Positions 1 to 7,118 of a stretch of DNA of 64,000 bases are shown here, piece after piece. Below the pieces are notes generated by a model that was not told the DNA's origin, made no database searches, and worked only from the letters and a program-made list of their open reading frames with translations. Position 1 is the first letter of the stretch, and every line of letters begins with the position of its first letter. A program made the position numbers and the translations under genes. The DNA comes from Candidatus Acidiferrales bacterium (GTDB lineage Bacteria > Bacteroidota > Ignavibacteria > Kryptoniales > JAKASW01): positions 186,001 to 250,000 of the forward strand of contig DATJAY010000003.1 of assembly GCA_035515795.1 (NCBI GenBank), in the 5' to 3' direction.

Positions 1-138
1 ATTCTGAACCGTCTCCCAGCCATTCTGGCACGGCGAATCGGCATTCCGATCATTGCATGGACGGTAAGGTCACGAGCAGATGAAGAAAAGGCAAAAAGCG
101 GCGCTGACAATTTCATTTTTGAGGATATGACGCCGTGA
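1..138 (+). CDS. Glycerophosphodiester phosphodiesterase-like protein, C-terminal fragment
   Basis: Open from the window edge in frame 1, about 45 codons to TGA at 136-138. The residues IPIIAWTVRSRADEEKA followed by GADNFIFED resemble the last beta-strand and helix of the GDPD TIM barrel, where a W-T-V segment is followed by a G-(A/V)-D-x-I/F-x-x-D tail. The family hydrolyses glycerophosphodiesters to glycerol-3-phosphate and an alcohol. The catalytic N-terminal part lies outside the window, so the call rests on the tail only. The stop overlaps the GTG start of the next gene (GTGA, 135-138), which suggests translational coupling. Confidence 0.5.
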   Translation: MLNRLPAILARRIGIPIIAWTVRSRADEEKAKSGADNFIFEDMTP

Positions 139-995
139 ATCCGGCTCGTTTCATTCCCCTACTCCAAGAATTTCTTAAATCTCTAGTTTTACAAATTGCC
201 CTCGTTTTTATTCTCTTCTTACTGCGGTTACTGGGAGTTGATGTATATACGAAACTTCAGTGGCTGGTCCGTCTTCTCGTACTTTTCTTCAGACGCCTGA
301 CCGGGAGAAAAACATTCCTGATCTACACCGATTGTAGCGATCACATGAGAACAACCAGAACCCTAGCTCGCCGACTTGACGGCGCACTCAGGAATCAACG
401 ATATAAGTCCATTGTGCTTCGCAACCCCGAAGCAATCTTAACTTATCCACTCTGGCCTTTTGCCGTTTCCGCCGTCATCCTTATTATCACTGATGTCTCC
501 CCGCTAAGCTCGAATGAAAGAAAAAGAAAAATTATCCAAAAAAGATTAGTCAGGTTTTCACAAAATGGTGGAAGTTTGATTCTCACTCATGACGCGATTT
601 ATAGGAGGTCGAAGAATGATATTCTTCAAGGTATCCTTGGATGCATTCTATCTCGCTTTGTCTTCCAGACAGAAACATACTATGTAAAGAATTCTGGTAG
701 TGTCAAGCACAGGGTGTCGAGAGACACAAACCTCCTGAAAGCATTACCAGACGAATTTCCGCTTTCGGATGGCGAGGTTCTCGTTGGAAACTGGGCGAAT
801 GGAGTAGAGTTCATTTACGTGAGTAAGGAGGATCCAAACATCCCCCTTCTCACAAGGAGAGAAAACGGAAAGGGTGTGGTATATTGGCTCAATAGCGGTG
901 ATTCAACCGAGATAGGCCCGCCCGAGTCTATCTCAATGCCCGACGACCACTTGGTCAAGATTTTAGGTACTCTTATCACCAGCGCGGTCAAATAA
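135..995 (+). CDS. Membrane-anchored ThuA/GATase-like protein, function unknown
   Basis: 286 aa from GTG, overlapping the preceding stop by 4 bp. Residues about 15-55 hold one or two hydrophobic segments rich in Leu/Phe, so the protein is probably membrane anchored at its N-terminus. Residues about 60-280 look like a class I glutamine-amidotransferase/ThuA-type fold: a T-L-A-R-x-L helix, a hydrophobic strand VILIITDVS, a RFSQNGGSLILTHDA segment typical of these 'open/closed box' domains, and a late GKGVVYWLNSGDS strand. I see no obvious nucleophilic Cys, so an enzymatic role is uncertain. The coupling to the GDPD-like gene suggests a shared operon. Confidence 0.55.
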   Translation: MNPARFIPLLQEFLKSLVLQIALVFILFLLRLLGVDVYTKLQWLVRLLVLFFRRLTGRKTFLIYTDCSDHMRTTRTLARRLDGALRNQRYKSIVLRNPEAILTYPLWPFAVSAVILIITDVSPLSSNERKRKIIQKRLVRFSQNGGSLILTHDAIYRRSKNDILQGILGCILSRFVFQTETYYVKNSGSVKHRVSRDTNLLKALPDEFPLSDGEVLVGNWANGVEFIYVSKEDPNIPLLTRRENGKGVVYWLNSGDSTEIGPPESISMPDDHLVKILGTLITSAVK

Positions 996-1103
996 TATGA
1001 CTGCGCGGCATGATACAGCCTTGCCATGCTCTCGACTTCCTGCACTGTTTACTATGAAGATGTTGAGTTTGAGAGATTTGGGTAGGCGCTAGCGGACGGT
1101 ATT

Positions 1104-1205
1104 CGAAACTTTTTCTGGGACAAGATTTCGGATAAGTGATTCCGTCTTCCCAGCTTGTGATCACTGTACAGAACAGGATTTCAAAAGGGAAGGTGGAATA
1201 AAATG
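1104..1205. repeat. Diverged repeat, copy A (left of HEPN gene)
   Basis: About 100 bp that aligns by eye with 2136-2238 on the other side of the 1252-2106 gene. The best-conserved parts are ACTTTTTYWGGGACAAG near the left and TGTGATYAYTRTASAGAAC near the middle. Overall identity is roughly two thirds and both copies contain stop codons in all frames I read. It may be a remnant of a duplicated mobile-element end. Confidence 0.35.
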
Positions 1206-1251
1206 CTTATGCAGGCAACTTTGCCTTGGTTCAAACTCTATCAGCTCAGGT

Positions 1252-2106
1252 TTATCTATGAAGCAGTAACTTCTTGTTAGGTATCTCTAAATCGGGGTCC
1301 AAGAGAAATAGAAAGCTTAGGTTTATTACTGATTCAGAGATTTTATGATCTATTGCAGGCACGAGTGGGTGGGCAGAAAGTATTCTATACGTGTTCACTA
1401 TATCGAGCAGTGATTTGTGGCGATCAGGAACAATCTTCTTTAAGCCGGAAAACTTTTTGTCCTTATATTCATTTTTATCAAAAAGCTTAATTAACGCACC
1501 AAGAGTCTGATTTCTGAAGCACTGGTTATAAAGCTTCCTGTTTTTTTTCTTGACCAATTCATGAAGCCTCGCTTCTATGGCAGAAGCTGCCATGACTGTG
1601 CTAGCAGTGAAGCACCCCTCGGAGTTGCATGTTATAGCCTCGCCCAATCTTTCACATTCAAGGCACGTCATCTTTCGAAGCTGGCGGTTAATCTCTTCTT
1701 CTCTAGAAGATACCTCACTAATTAATTCGTCAAGATTCTCTTTGAACTTCTCTTTTGTAGAGTTAAGCAAGGGGTTTCCGAGGTTAGTAACACATTCTTC
1801 TAGATAATTCATATTCACGTTGTCAGTAGTAAAATACTTAGCTATGGTCACAAACGCTTTTAAGTAATCTACCCATCCAGTTTGATACTGAGTTAATAAA
1901 TAACAGTCTTCACCAACTTTATCTCCGTGGCCCGTGAAAGCACACCATTTCTTATACTCTCTCCTCATCGAAAATAGGAACGATTCTGTAAAAGGACGTG
2001 AAGGATGGACATTTGTCCCTTTCAAGTAGTGAAGTAGCCCAGACTTATCAGCGATTATCTCCATTGCTTTTATATTAGCAATCTTTCGCCACTTACGCAT
2101 CACCAA
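1252..2106 (-). CDS. HEPN-like protein with Rx4H motif, unknown function
   Basis: 284 aa. The N-terminal half is Lys/Glu rich with a helical region and a CLEC pair (about 145-150). The C-terminal third reads as an all-helical HEPN/DUF4145-type domain: an AASAIEARLHELV helix, a TLGALIKLF helix, then LLDIVNTYRILSAHP. The last contains R-x4-H (RILSAH, about residue 240), the catalytic signature of HEPN ribonucleases. The gene is relatively AT rich, stands alone between two diverged repeats and faces away from the upstream genes. HEPN proteins are common in toxin-antitoxin and abortive-infection systems, but no nucleotidyltransferase or antitoxin partner is adjacent. The domain call is from motif reading only. 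Confidence 0.5.
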   Translation of the reverse strand: MVMRKWRKIANIKAMEIIADKSGLLHYLKGTNVHPSRPFTESFLFSMRREYKKWCAFTGHGDKVGEDCYLLTQYQTGWVDYLKAFVTIAKYFTTDNVNMNYLEECVTNLGNPLLNSTKEKFKENLDELISEVSSREEEINRQLRKMTCLECERLGEAITCNSEGCFTASTVMAASAIEARLHELVKKKNRKLYNQCFRNQTLGALIKLFDKNEYKDKKFSGLKKIVPDRHKSLLDIVNTYRILSAHPLVPAIDHKISESVINLSFLFLLDPDLEIPNKKLLLHR

Positions 2107-2135
2107 TGTCAGTGCACTGAGTCATAATGAATGAT

Positions 2136-2238
2136 GTTAGAACTTTTTTCAGGGACAAGTTGAAGAAGGGTGTATCCTCTACTCCAAGTATGTGATTATT
2201 ATAGAGAACCGGTTACGCAATGTAAGGTGGGTGAAATT
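2136..2238. repeat. Diverged repeat, copy B (right of HEPN gene)
   Basis: Counterpart of 1104-1205 in the same orientation, bracketing the 1252-2106 gene. Shares the GGGACAAG core and the TGTGAT-TA-AGAAC block. No open frame of note. Confidence 0.35.
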
Positions 2239-2294
2239 TACTCTTCCGTGAGCAGATAAGTCTAATATGGACGCCCCACGTCGGTCGTTTTGTG

Positions 2295-2846
2295 TTACCC
2301 TTTTAGGTCAGAGGCATAATACCTCCGTATCAAGTCAACCTGTTCTCCCGTCAGATGCAAATTGAATCCACGTTTCAGAGTGACAAGCTCTATCGCTTCC
2401 TGTGGAGAGTGACGGATACCCAGGCGACCCACCGCGCAAGCAGCAACAATACCTGATCGTTGTGTCCCTCCTGCACAATGGACAAGTGTACGCGATTCAG
2501 AGATCGCTCTGGAGACTATCTCGCAGAGTGAATCAATTGTGGGAACCGCCAACATGGGAGACCAGGAAAATTTGATCCCTTTCGTCTTGTAAAGATCGAC
2601 AAGAGAAAAGTCATAGTATTTGGTTATCTCGCCTTCCGTCAACAAACAAATGATGTTTTCAACTCCACGTTTCTTGAGCGCTTCTACATATTCATTGACG
2701 ACTTTCTTCCCAGTGACTACCTGTGGATGAGGGTCAGGTAAGTGACCCGGGCGCGAACCAATCGCCAATTTCCTTCCTACAATCCATATTAGATCAGGCT
2801 GCGGTGAGGGATGCACCGCCCTCCTATTGTCCAGCGATCCTTTCAC
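2295..2846 (-). CDS. Dual-specificity/tyrosine-type protein phosphatase
   Basis: 183 aa. Residues 123-132 read HCAGGTQRSG, the HC-x5-R-S/T-G P-loop of cysteine-based phosphatases (nucleophile Cys124, phosphate-binding Arg130). The protein has the small size of DSP-type enzymes: an N-terminal 'I-x-x-R-L-A-I-G-S-R-P' strand and a C-terminal helical part. The aspartate usually found about 20-30 residues ahead of the P-loop as general acid is not evident in the FSWSPMLAVPT segment, so it may be altered. The start ATG overlaps the stop of the kinase gene by 4 bp (2843-2846, ATGA), so the two are co-translated. Probable role: dephosphorylating whatever the kinase phosphorylates; substrate unknown. 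Confidence 0.8.
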   Translation of the reverse strand: MKGSLDNRRAVHPSPQPDLIWIVGRKLAIGSRPGHLPDPHPQVVTGKKVVNEYVEALKKRGVENIICLLTEGEITKYYDFSLVDLYKTKGIKFSWSPMLAVPTIDSLCEIVSRAISESRTLVHCAGGTQRSGIVAACAVGRLGIRHSPQEAIELVTLKRGFNLHLTGEQVDLIRRYYASDLKG

Positions 2847-3670
2847 ACTGCCTCCATATCTTTTATCAAAATATCCACCGACTGATATCGTTCACCGGGG
2901 GTCCATTTAAGCGCCCGGTCGAGCACTTTGCCAAGACGCTTGTTTTTCAAACTGAAAAGTACCGGACTCTGCCGACTCGCCCTCTCTCCGGAGGCAAAAT
3001 ACGACCTTAAGCCGTCGGCCGTTGTCGCTATCGGGTCCAGCGGATATTTCCCAAGCAAAACAAAGCAAAACAAGCTACCGAGTGAATAAACATTCGCCGC
3101 TGTGGTCAGCTTTGCACCGACATTAAACTCTTCGGGTGCCATGGTTCTCCAAAATCCATGATGATGTGGGTTTTCCAACGAACCGTCCGGACCAAGCGGT
3201 CCTATTATGTTACCGAAATCGATCCATTTAGTCTCCATTGAGGAACTGTAAAAAACATGGTGGTCATAGAAATCTCGGTAAAGATATCCCGCTTTGTTCA
3301 GCGCTGCTATAGTATTCGCCATTGAAGAGCAAATCCTCAAACTATCAGTGGCTGAAAGCTTCTTTTTCCCCCTTGCGTTCGCTGCCAGAGATGGCCAAGT
3401 CAACTTCTCTAATACAAGGCACATATGACCATCCCAATCCAACACATCAAGAAGTTCAACCGCTCCTTTTGATTGCAATTTCTCAAGCGCGAAGGCTTCT
3501 TTTGTCAAAACGGGATCGTTGCTCGGTGCAATCTTAAGGACAACTTCACGCCTTAGCTTCGAATCACTTGCATACAGTATGTTGGTCTTATCTGGTAACG
3601 GTTTGAGCTTGCTAAACCTATTAGGGTCAACCATCATGTTAAAGTACCATAGCTTTTTATTTCGTGACAA
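2843..3670 (-). CDS. Atypical Ser/Thr protein kinase
   Basis: 275 aa from TTG; an in-frame ATG 11 codons later is an alternative, and neither has a strong Shine-Dalgarno site. The Hanks-kinase landmarks are visible: VVLKIA with Lys46, a following Glu-containing helix, hinge VLEKL, catalytic loop YRDFYDHHV (Asp133), IDFG (Asp151) and MAPEE. The loop is unusual: the Mg-binding Asn five residues after the catalytic Asp is His138, and the Lys at +2 is Tyr. The kinase is therefore divergent and may have altered activity. It overlaps the phosphatase and starts about 50 bp after the Cys-rich precursor peptide, on the same strand, so it may belong to that cluster. Confidence 0.75.
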   Translation of the reverse strand: MSRNKKLWYFNMMVDPNRFSKLKPLPDKTNILYASDSKLRREVVLKIAPSNDPVLTKEAFALEKLQSKGAVELLDVLDWDGHMCLVLEKLTWPSLAANARGKKKLSATDSLRICSSMANTIAALNKAGYLYRDFYDHHVFYSSSMETKWIDFGNIIGPLGPDGSLENPHHHGFWRTMAPEEFNVGAKLTTAANVYSLGSLFCFVLLGKYPLDPIATTADGLRSYFASGERASRQSPVLFSLKNKRLGKVLDRALKWTPGERYQSVDILIKDMEAV

Positions 3671-3721
3671 ATAGGAGCTGGATCAAATGGCCATTGAGGC
3701 TCGTCCTGCAAACCACACTTG

Positions 3722-3943
3722 CTATCTGGTATTCAAGCAAGTACACGTACACATGCAAGGACAGGTGCATGTGCAAGTACAAGTGCAGTTGCATTGGCAA
3801 GCATGGACGTACTCCTCGTTTACAAGCCCTTGTTTCTCAGCGAGAACTATGCATGCAGGTGTGTCCTGTAAAATAAAAGGTCGTACGTCAAACATGCTTG
3901 ATAATGATTCGGTCGTTTTGGTCACCATCACTAAAGCAGACAT
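3722..3943 (-). CDS. Candidate RiPP precursor peptide with alternating Cys tail
   Basis: 73 aa. A Shine-Dalgarno AGGAG lies at 3953-3957 (minus strand), 9 nt before the ATG. Residues 1-46 form a leader-like region (…FDVRPFILQDTPACIVL…NEEYV) followed by a tail of 11 cysteines in strict alternation with one other residue, mostly Thr (HAC-QC-NC-TC…PC-MC-TC-TC) and the end LNTR. The Thr codons vary (ACT, ACA, ACC, ACG) and both TGC and TGT are used, so the pattern is kept at protein level and is not simple DNA slippage. It sits just downstream of a PqqD-like protein and a radical SAM/SPASM enzyme, the usual partners for peptide maturation. I do not recognise this precursor family. Confidence 0.7.
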   Translation of the reverse strand: MSALVMVTKTTESLSSMFDVRPFILQDTPACIVLAEKQGLVNEEYVHACQCNCTCTCTCTCPCMCTCTCLNTR

Positions 3944-4050
3944 TGTTAGTCACTCCTAAGTTCTAAAATTCTGCGGCGAGTTTGATCTCGTAACCGCGGT
4001 CTCTTGTATGTGCCGTTCCTCTCTCAACATTAGTGACGCTACTCCAATTT

Positions 4051-4066
4051 GATGTATGATACAATC
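4051..4066. promoter_or_regulatory. Short palindrome between maturase and precursor genes
   Basis: The 135-bp gap between the radical SAM stop and the precursor start contains the palindrome TGTATgATACA near 4053-4063. It could be an operator or half of a weak hairpin. No convincing -35/-10 pair was found beside it, so this is only a suggestion that the precursor might be controlled separately from the maturase. Confidence 0.2.
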
Positions 4067-4078
4067 GTTTTTCCTTTT

Positions 4079-5125
4079 CTACTTCAAAGGAATTGCACAG
4101 CCGTTTGTTTTCTCAAGTAACGCAAGTCTCGTGTCATCACCAATATCTTCAATTAGTGGGCAAACACCTGAACAAAGAGGTCGGTTTACGCAATCGAGGC
4201 ATACTCCACGAAATTTCCGTTTCTCAACAAGTTGTGGAGATGTCTCCCAAATTTCGCGAAACGACGACGTTCGAACGTTGCCAACTTCCTTCCGATAGAG
4301 AATGCAGTGGAACACCTCCCCTAGCGGAGATATGGCCAGACTAACTGTTCCTGCTCCGCATCCCATCATGTCGGCTGGACCAGTGTGAGCATCGCATCTT
4401 TCGCTCTTGTGTTTGTCCAGCGCTATTCCCTCTGGTGCATCAATATTAATTCTCGTGCCAAAGAGCTGCTTTACTTTATTGTATGCTACACGCAAGAACT
4501 CCGAATCCTCGCCTGACAAGCTAGATCCAGACTGAGAGGCGCGTCCAGTGACACAGACGGGATTCAATCGGATTTCAGTTGCGCCTTCTCGGAGACTCAT
4601 TGCTACAATATCCTCAACTTGATGCAAATTTCGACGCGAAATAGTCGGGCTCACTCCTACAACAGGAACTCCAGCCTCCCTAAAATAGTGAAGGGCCTGG
4701 ACTGCCCGATCAAACGACCCCGGGACACCTCTTATGTCATCATGCACGTCAGCTGTCGCACCGTCGATACTGACCCTCGCAATTGTGACACCAGCCTTTG
4801 CTGTCTCCTTGGCTATTTTCGGAGTGACGAACCAACCGTTAGTAGTCAACATAGTCTCTACGCCGACACGGTGACAGTACTCTAGTAATTCCAAGAAATC
4901 GGGACGCATGAAAGGTTCGCCACCGAGAAAAAAGATATAAAAGATCCCATTTGAGCCAAGGTCATTAATCACTCGGTGGCACTCTTGCGTTGTCAGTTCG
5001 TCTGGGTCCGCCTTGCCAGAAGAAGAGTAACAATACTCACATCTGAGATTGCATCTATATGTTATATCCCACCATACGAAGAGCGGAGCAGAAAGACGTC
5101 TAACCTGTCGCTCCATCATGCCCAT
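4079..5125 (-). CDS. Radical SAM/SPASM peptide maturase
   Basis: 348 aa. The radical SAM cluster motif is CNLRCEYC (Cys25, Cys29, Cys32), preceded by FVWWDITYR as in PqqE/MftC-type enzymes. FLGGEP follows as the SAM-binding GGE motif. The C-terminus carries a SPASM-type set of cysteines for auxiliary Fe-S clusters: GCGAG, FHC, then GVCLDCVNRPLCSGVC and a terminal NGC. Such enzymes use the 5'-deoxyadenosyl radical to make C-S or C-C bonds or to decarboxylate in ribosomal peptides. The start overlaps the end of the PqqD-like gene by 26 bp (or 17 bp if the inner ATG is used). The Cys-rich peptide gene lies 135 bp downstream and is the obvious substrate candidate. Confidence 0.85.
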   Translation of the reverse strand: MGMMERQVRRLSAPLFVWWDITYRCNLRCEYCYSSSGKADPDELTTQECHRVINDLGSNGIFYIFFLGGEPFMRPDFLELLEYCHRVGVETMLTTNGWFVTPKIAKETAKAGVTIARVSIDGATADVHDDIRGVPGSFDRAVQALHYFREAGVPVVGVSPTISRRNLHQVEDIVAMSLREGATEIRLNPVCVTGRASQSGSSLSGEDSEFLRVAYNKVKQLFGTRINIDAPEGIALDKHKSERCDAHTGPADMMGCGAGTVSLAISPLGEVFHCILYRKEVGNVRTSSFREIWETSPQLVEKRKFRGVCLDCVNRPLCSGVCPLIEDIGDDTRLALLEKTNGCAIPLK

Positions 5126-5393
5126 CTCCGCAAATTAGAATTCTTTCATCCCTCATTTTCGCAAGGAATGTCTTTAGGATTTCGAATGTAGCCTTACGCT
5201 CAACTTCGTGTTTCTTGCTCAGGACATTTAAGATGTCTTTCTCAGTGGCCGGTTCTCGGCAGAACTCCAGCACTTCAATCGCGAACGGCGCCAATTTCAA
5301 CACTGAAAAATTCTGCTTGCAAAACAGTAGCCCACCAAACGATTCTCTTCTTAACATAAAGAGTTGACTATTAAATACATATTCTTCACTCAT
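5100..5393 (-). CDS. PqqD/MftB-like RiPP recognition protein
   Basis: 97 aa. The sequence LRRESFGGLLF…LKLAPFAIEVLEF…TEKDILNVLSKKHEVER…FLAKMRDERILI follows the pattern of the PqqD/MftB winged-helix RiPP recognition element: a beta-hairpin with 'R-x-E-x-F-G-G-L-L', a helix with 'L…A…L', then a three-helix bundle ending in '…L-x-x-x-x-I-L-I'. Such proteins bind the leader of a precursor peptide and present it to the radical SAM enzyme. It is the first gene of the cluster and overlaps the radical SAM gene. Confidence 0.75.
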   Translation of the reverse strand: MSEEYVFNSQLFMLRRESFGGLLFCKQNFSVLKLAPFAIEVLEFCREPATEKDILNVLSKKHEVERKATFEILKTFLAKMRDERILICGDGHDGATG

Positions 5394-5472
5394 GAACTGG
5401 CCCTCAATCGCGATAAACTACAAATCAAGGCGGATAGATTCAAGTCTTCCGTACCCTACGTGCCGTGGAATC

Positions 5473-5502
5473 AAAAAGGAAGTAGATAGACTACTTCCTT
5501 TG
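5473..5502 (-). terminator. Rho-independent terminator of DUF932 operon
   Basis: Perfect 8-bp stem GGAAGTAG/CTACTTCC with a 5-nt loop, flanked on the minus strand by TTTTT. It lies 12 bp beyond the stop of the 5514-6524 gene and separates the plasmid-like block from the RiPP cluster. Confidence 0.75.
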
Positions 5503-5513
5503 ACGCTGTGCCA

Positions 5514-6524
5514 TCATCGGGAAATCCCGATTGGCACGGCATGTTTCTGTTCCAGCAAGTTGAGGGCAATCCTGAAAGCCTTCTTCTTTATCCTCTCACC
5601 TGAACCGAACCACATCGATTTCAATCGCTGAGTTTCGTCTCCTTTTGTATTCCGATAGTGATCGACATGTTCCGTCACTGCGTTGTAGAGTCCCCAGAGA
5701 GTGCCATTTGCCATCTCCGCTCCTTGTCCTGATTCTGCAAGCTCCACGATATCGTAACGAACCTTCGCAATCCAAGAGTTGTCCTGGGATTCAGGCCTAT
5801 TCGGGAAAATCGTTTCGATGTAATCTGTCAGGGTCTTCCCGTTCACCATGGTCTCACTCATGCGATTGAATATCGCATCAAGCTGTGCGTAAAGCTTGTT
5901 CGTGAGGCCAAGGATTTCGTGAGCTTCTTTGAGTTTTTCTTTCGCGTTCAAGGTGTGCCGAATATGGACTTCTTGTTCCACACCACCCAGCGCCAACGAT
6001 AGCGTGTTCTCACAAACGACTCTGATAGGCGTGAGCTTCACCCTTACCGTGCTGCTCCCGTCATGGGAATTCACGAGAAGGAGGTACTTCTCCACGATGT
6101 CATTTCCGTTGACTCGGATGTAGTCAGGCAGCTTCGCGAGAATCCAGATGCGTTCACCTTTGCCGAGGGCACCTGCCGTGTGGTAGATCGCTTCGCCTTC
6201 ACCAACCAGAGCATCGAATGTCGTGAAGGCATCCCTGTTCTGGATTGGTTCGTAGCGGGAACCGACCACTCCCAAGACTTCCTTTGTATCGGTTCTCACC
6301 GTAGCGAAGTGACTATCTACAGAAAGGAAATGACTCTCAAGTGAAAGGCCATTCGTTGATGCTAATAGTGGAAACTTGTTGACGGTGAAATCGAGTCCAG
6401 CCCTTTGGATCGCCTCTTCTGCTGTGGCAGGTCCATCAAGTCTGGTTCCCAAGCTATGCCAGGGCGGTTCTCCCACATACATCATGGAAGGCCCACCATT
6501 CGTGACGTTAATATTATGTGGCAT
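5514..6524 (-). CDS. DUF932 phage/plasmid-like protein
   Basis: 336 aa with AAAGGAG before the ATG. It opens with a PWHSLGTRLDGPATAEEAI segment and continues with YEPIQNRDAF and 'VKLTPIRVVCENTLSLAL', hallmarks of the DUF932 (TIGR03299) family found on phages, plasmids and integrative elements. The biochemical role of the family is not established. It is the last gene of a minus-strand run (8338 to 5514) of element genes and is followed by a good terminator. Confidence 0.85.
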   Translation of the reverse strand: MPHNINVTNGGPSMMYVGEPPWHSLGTRLDGPATAEEAIQRAGLDFTVNKFPLLASTNGLSLESHFLSVDSHFATVRTDTKEVLGVVGSRYEPIQNRDAFTTFDALVGEGEAIYHTAGALGKGERIWILAKLPDYIRVNGNDIVEKYLLLVNSHDGSSTVRVKLTPIRVVCENTLSLALGGVEQEVHIRHTLNAKEKLKEAHEILGLTNKLYAQLDAIFNRMSETMVNGKTLTDYIETIFPNRPESQDNSWIAKVRYDIVELAESGQGAEMANGTLWGLYNAVTEHVDHYRNTKGDETQRLKSMWFGSGERIKKKAFRIALNLLEQKHAVPIGISR

Positions 6525-6593
6525 GATTAATTCTCCTTTTTTATTGGTGATTAAAGAAATGTCCGTCCATGAAACCGTGGGCGGACATGTTGG

Positions 6594-6815
6594 TTATTGC
6601 TGCTCAGGAATAGTAGCAGATGCTTCCGCAACTGCATCCCTGAGCTTGCCGATTGCCTCTCCGAAGATTCTTATAGTCTTCCTTTGAGAGTTACCGGCTT
6701 GGCTTTCGGTAATCGCGAGGTACTTGTTCCCGTTCTTCGCTTCCTTCACGTCCACGAAGTACGTGTTCTTTCCCGCCTTGATCACTGTGGAATAGAGGCC
6801 ATTCTCATTTGCCAT
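6594..6815 (-). CDS. PUR-like ssDNA/RNA-binding protein (DUF3276-type)
   Basis: 73 aa, with AAAGGAG before the ATG. The core LYSTVIKAGKNTYFVDVKEA…YLAITES matches the bacterial PUR-alpha-like repeat (basic hairpin, T-Y-F-x-D-V, then Y-L-x-I-T-E-S), a single-strand nucleic-acid-binding fold common in Bacteroidota and Spirochaetes. It ends in an acidic/Gln tail. The position between DUF932 and the SymE-like gene suggests a role in handling single-stranded DNA of the element. Confidence 0.65.
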   Translation of the reverse strand: MANENGLYSTVIKAGKNTYFVDVKEAKNGNKYLAITESQAGNSQRKTIRIFGEAIGKLRDAVAEASATIPEQQ

Positions 6816-6869
6816 GGCTTTTCTCCTTTGGTTTTTGGTGAATGGATTGAATCTTGCAGGGGAAGCTTA

Positions 6870-7118
6870 TTATCGCTTCTCGCCACCTGATTCTCTTGGA
6901 TTCGTATCCGCATCAGCGTAATTGTCGTCCGGCTCGGACAACTTCTGAACCATTATCCTGCCGTCAGCGATTTCGACTTCGACAACATCCCCTATATTGA
7001 ACCCAAATCGCTCAAGATACTTACCGGCTATCCTTATGACAGGATGAGGCTTGGCGGCTTTGTCTTCGTAGTGTCCGTACTGGACCTTCCGAAGTTTTCT
7101 CAATCCCTTATTCTCCAT
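6870..7118 (-). CDS. SymE-like / AbrB-type small protein
   Basis: 82 aa from the ATG at 7118; a TTG three codons upstream is also open. The central PVIRIAGKYLERFGFNIGDVVEVE…GRIMVQK fits the SymE pattern 'P-x-I-R-L-x-G-x-W-L-x-x-x-G-F-x-x-G-x-x-V-x-V', an AbrB-like swapped-hairpin fold. E. coli SymE is an SOS-induced toxin or nucleoid-binding protein; whether this one is a toxin, antitoxin or DNA-binding regulator cannot be told. It overlaps the end of the upstream nuclease gene. Confidence 0.6.
   Translation of the reverse strand: MENKGLRKLRKVQYGHYEDKAAKPHPVIRIAGKYLERFGFNIGDVVEVEIADGRIMVQKLSEPDDNYADADTNPRESGGEKR

Noticed and set aside
3664-3959. Plus-strand frames across the Cys-ladder region
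   Set aside because: They have no ribosome site and read as low-complexity Val/Gln/His or Lys/Arg mixtures. The minus-strand frame has a Shine-Dalgarno site, a leader and fits the operon direction.
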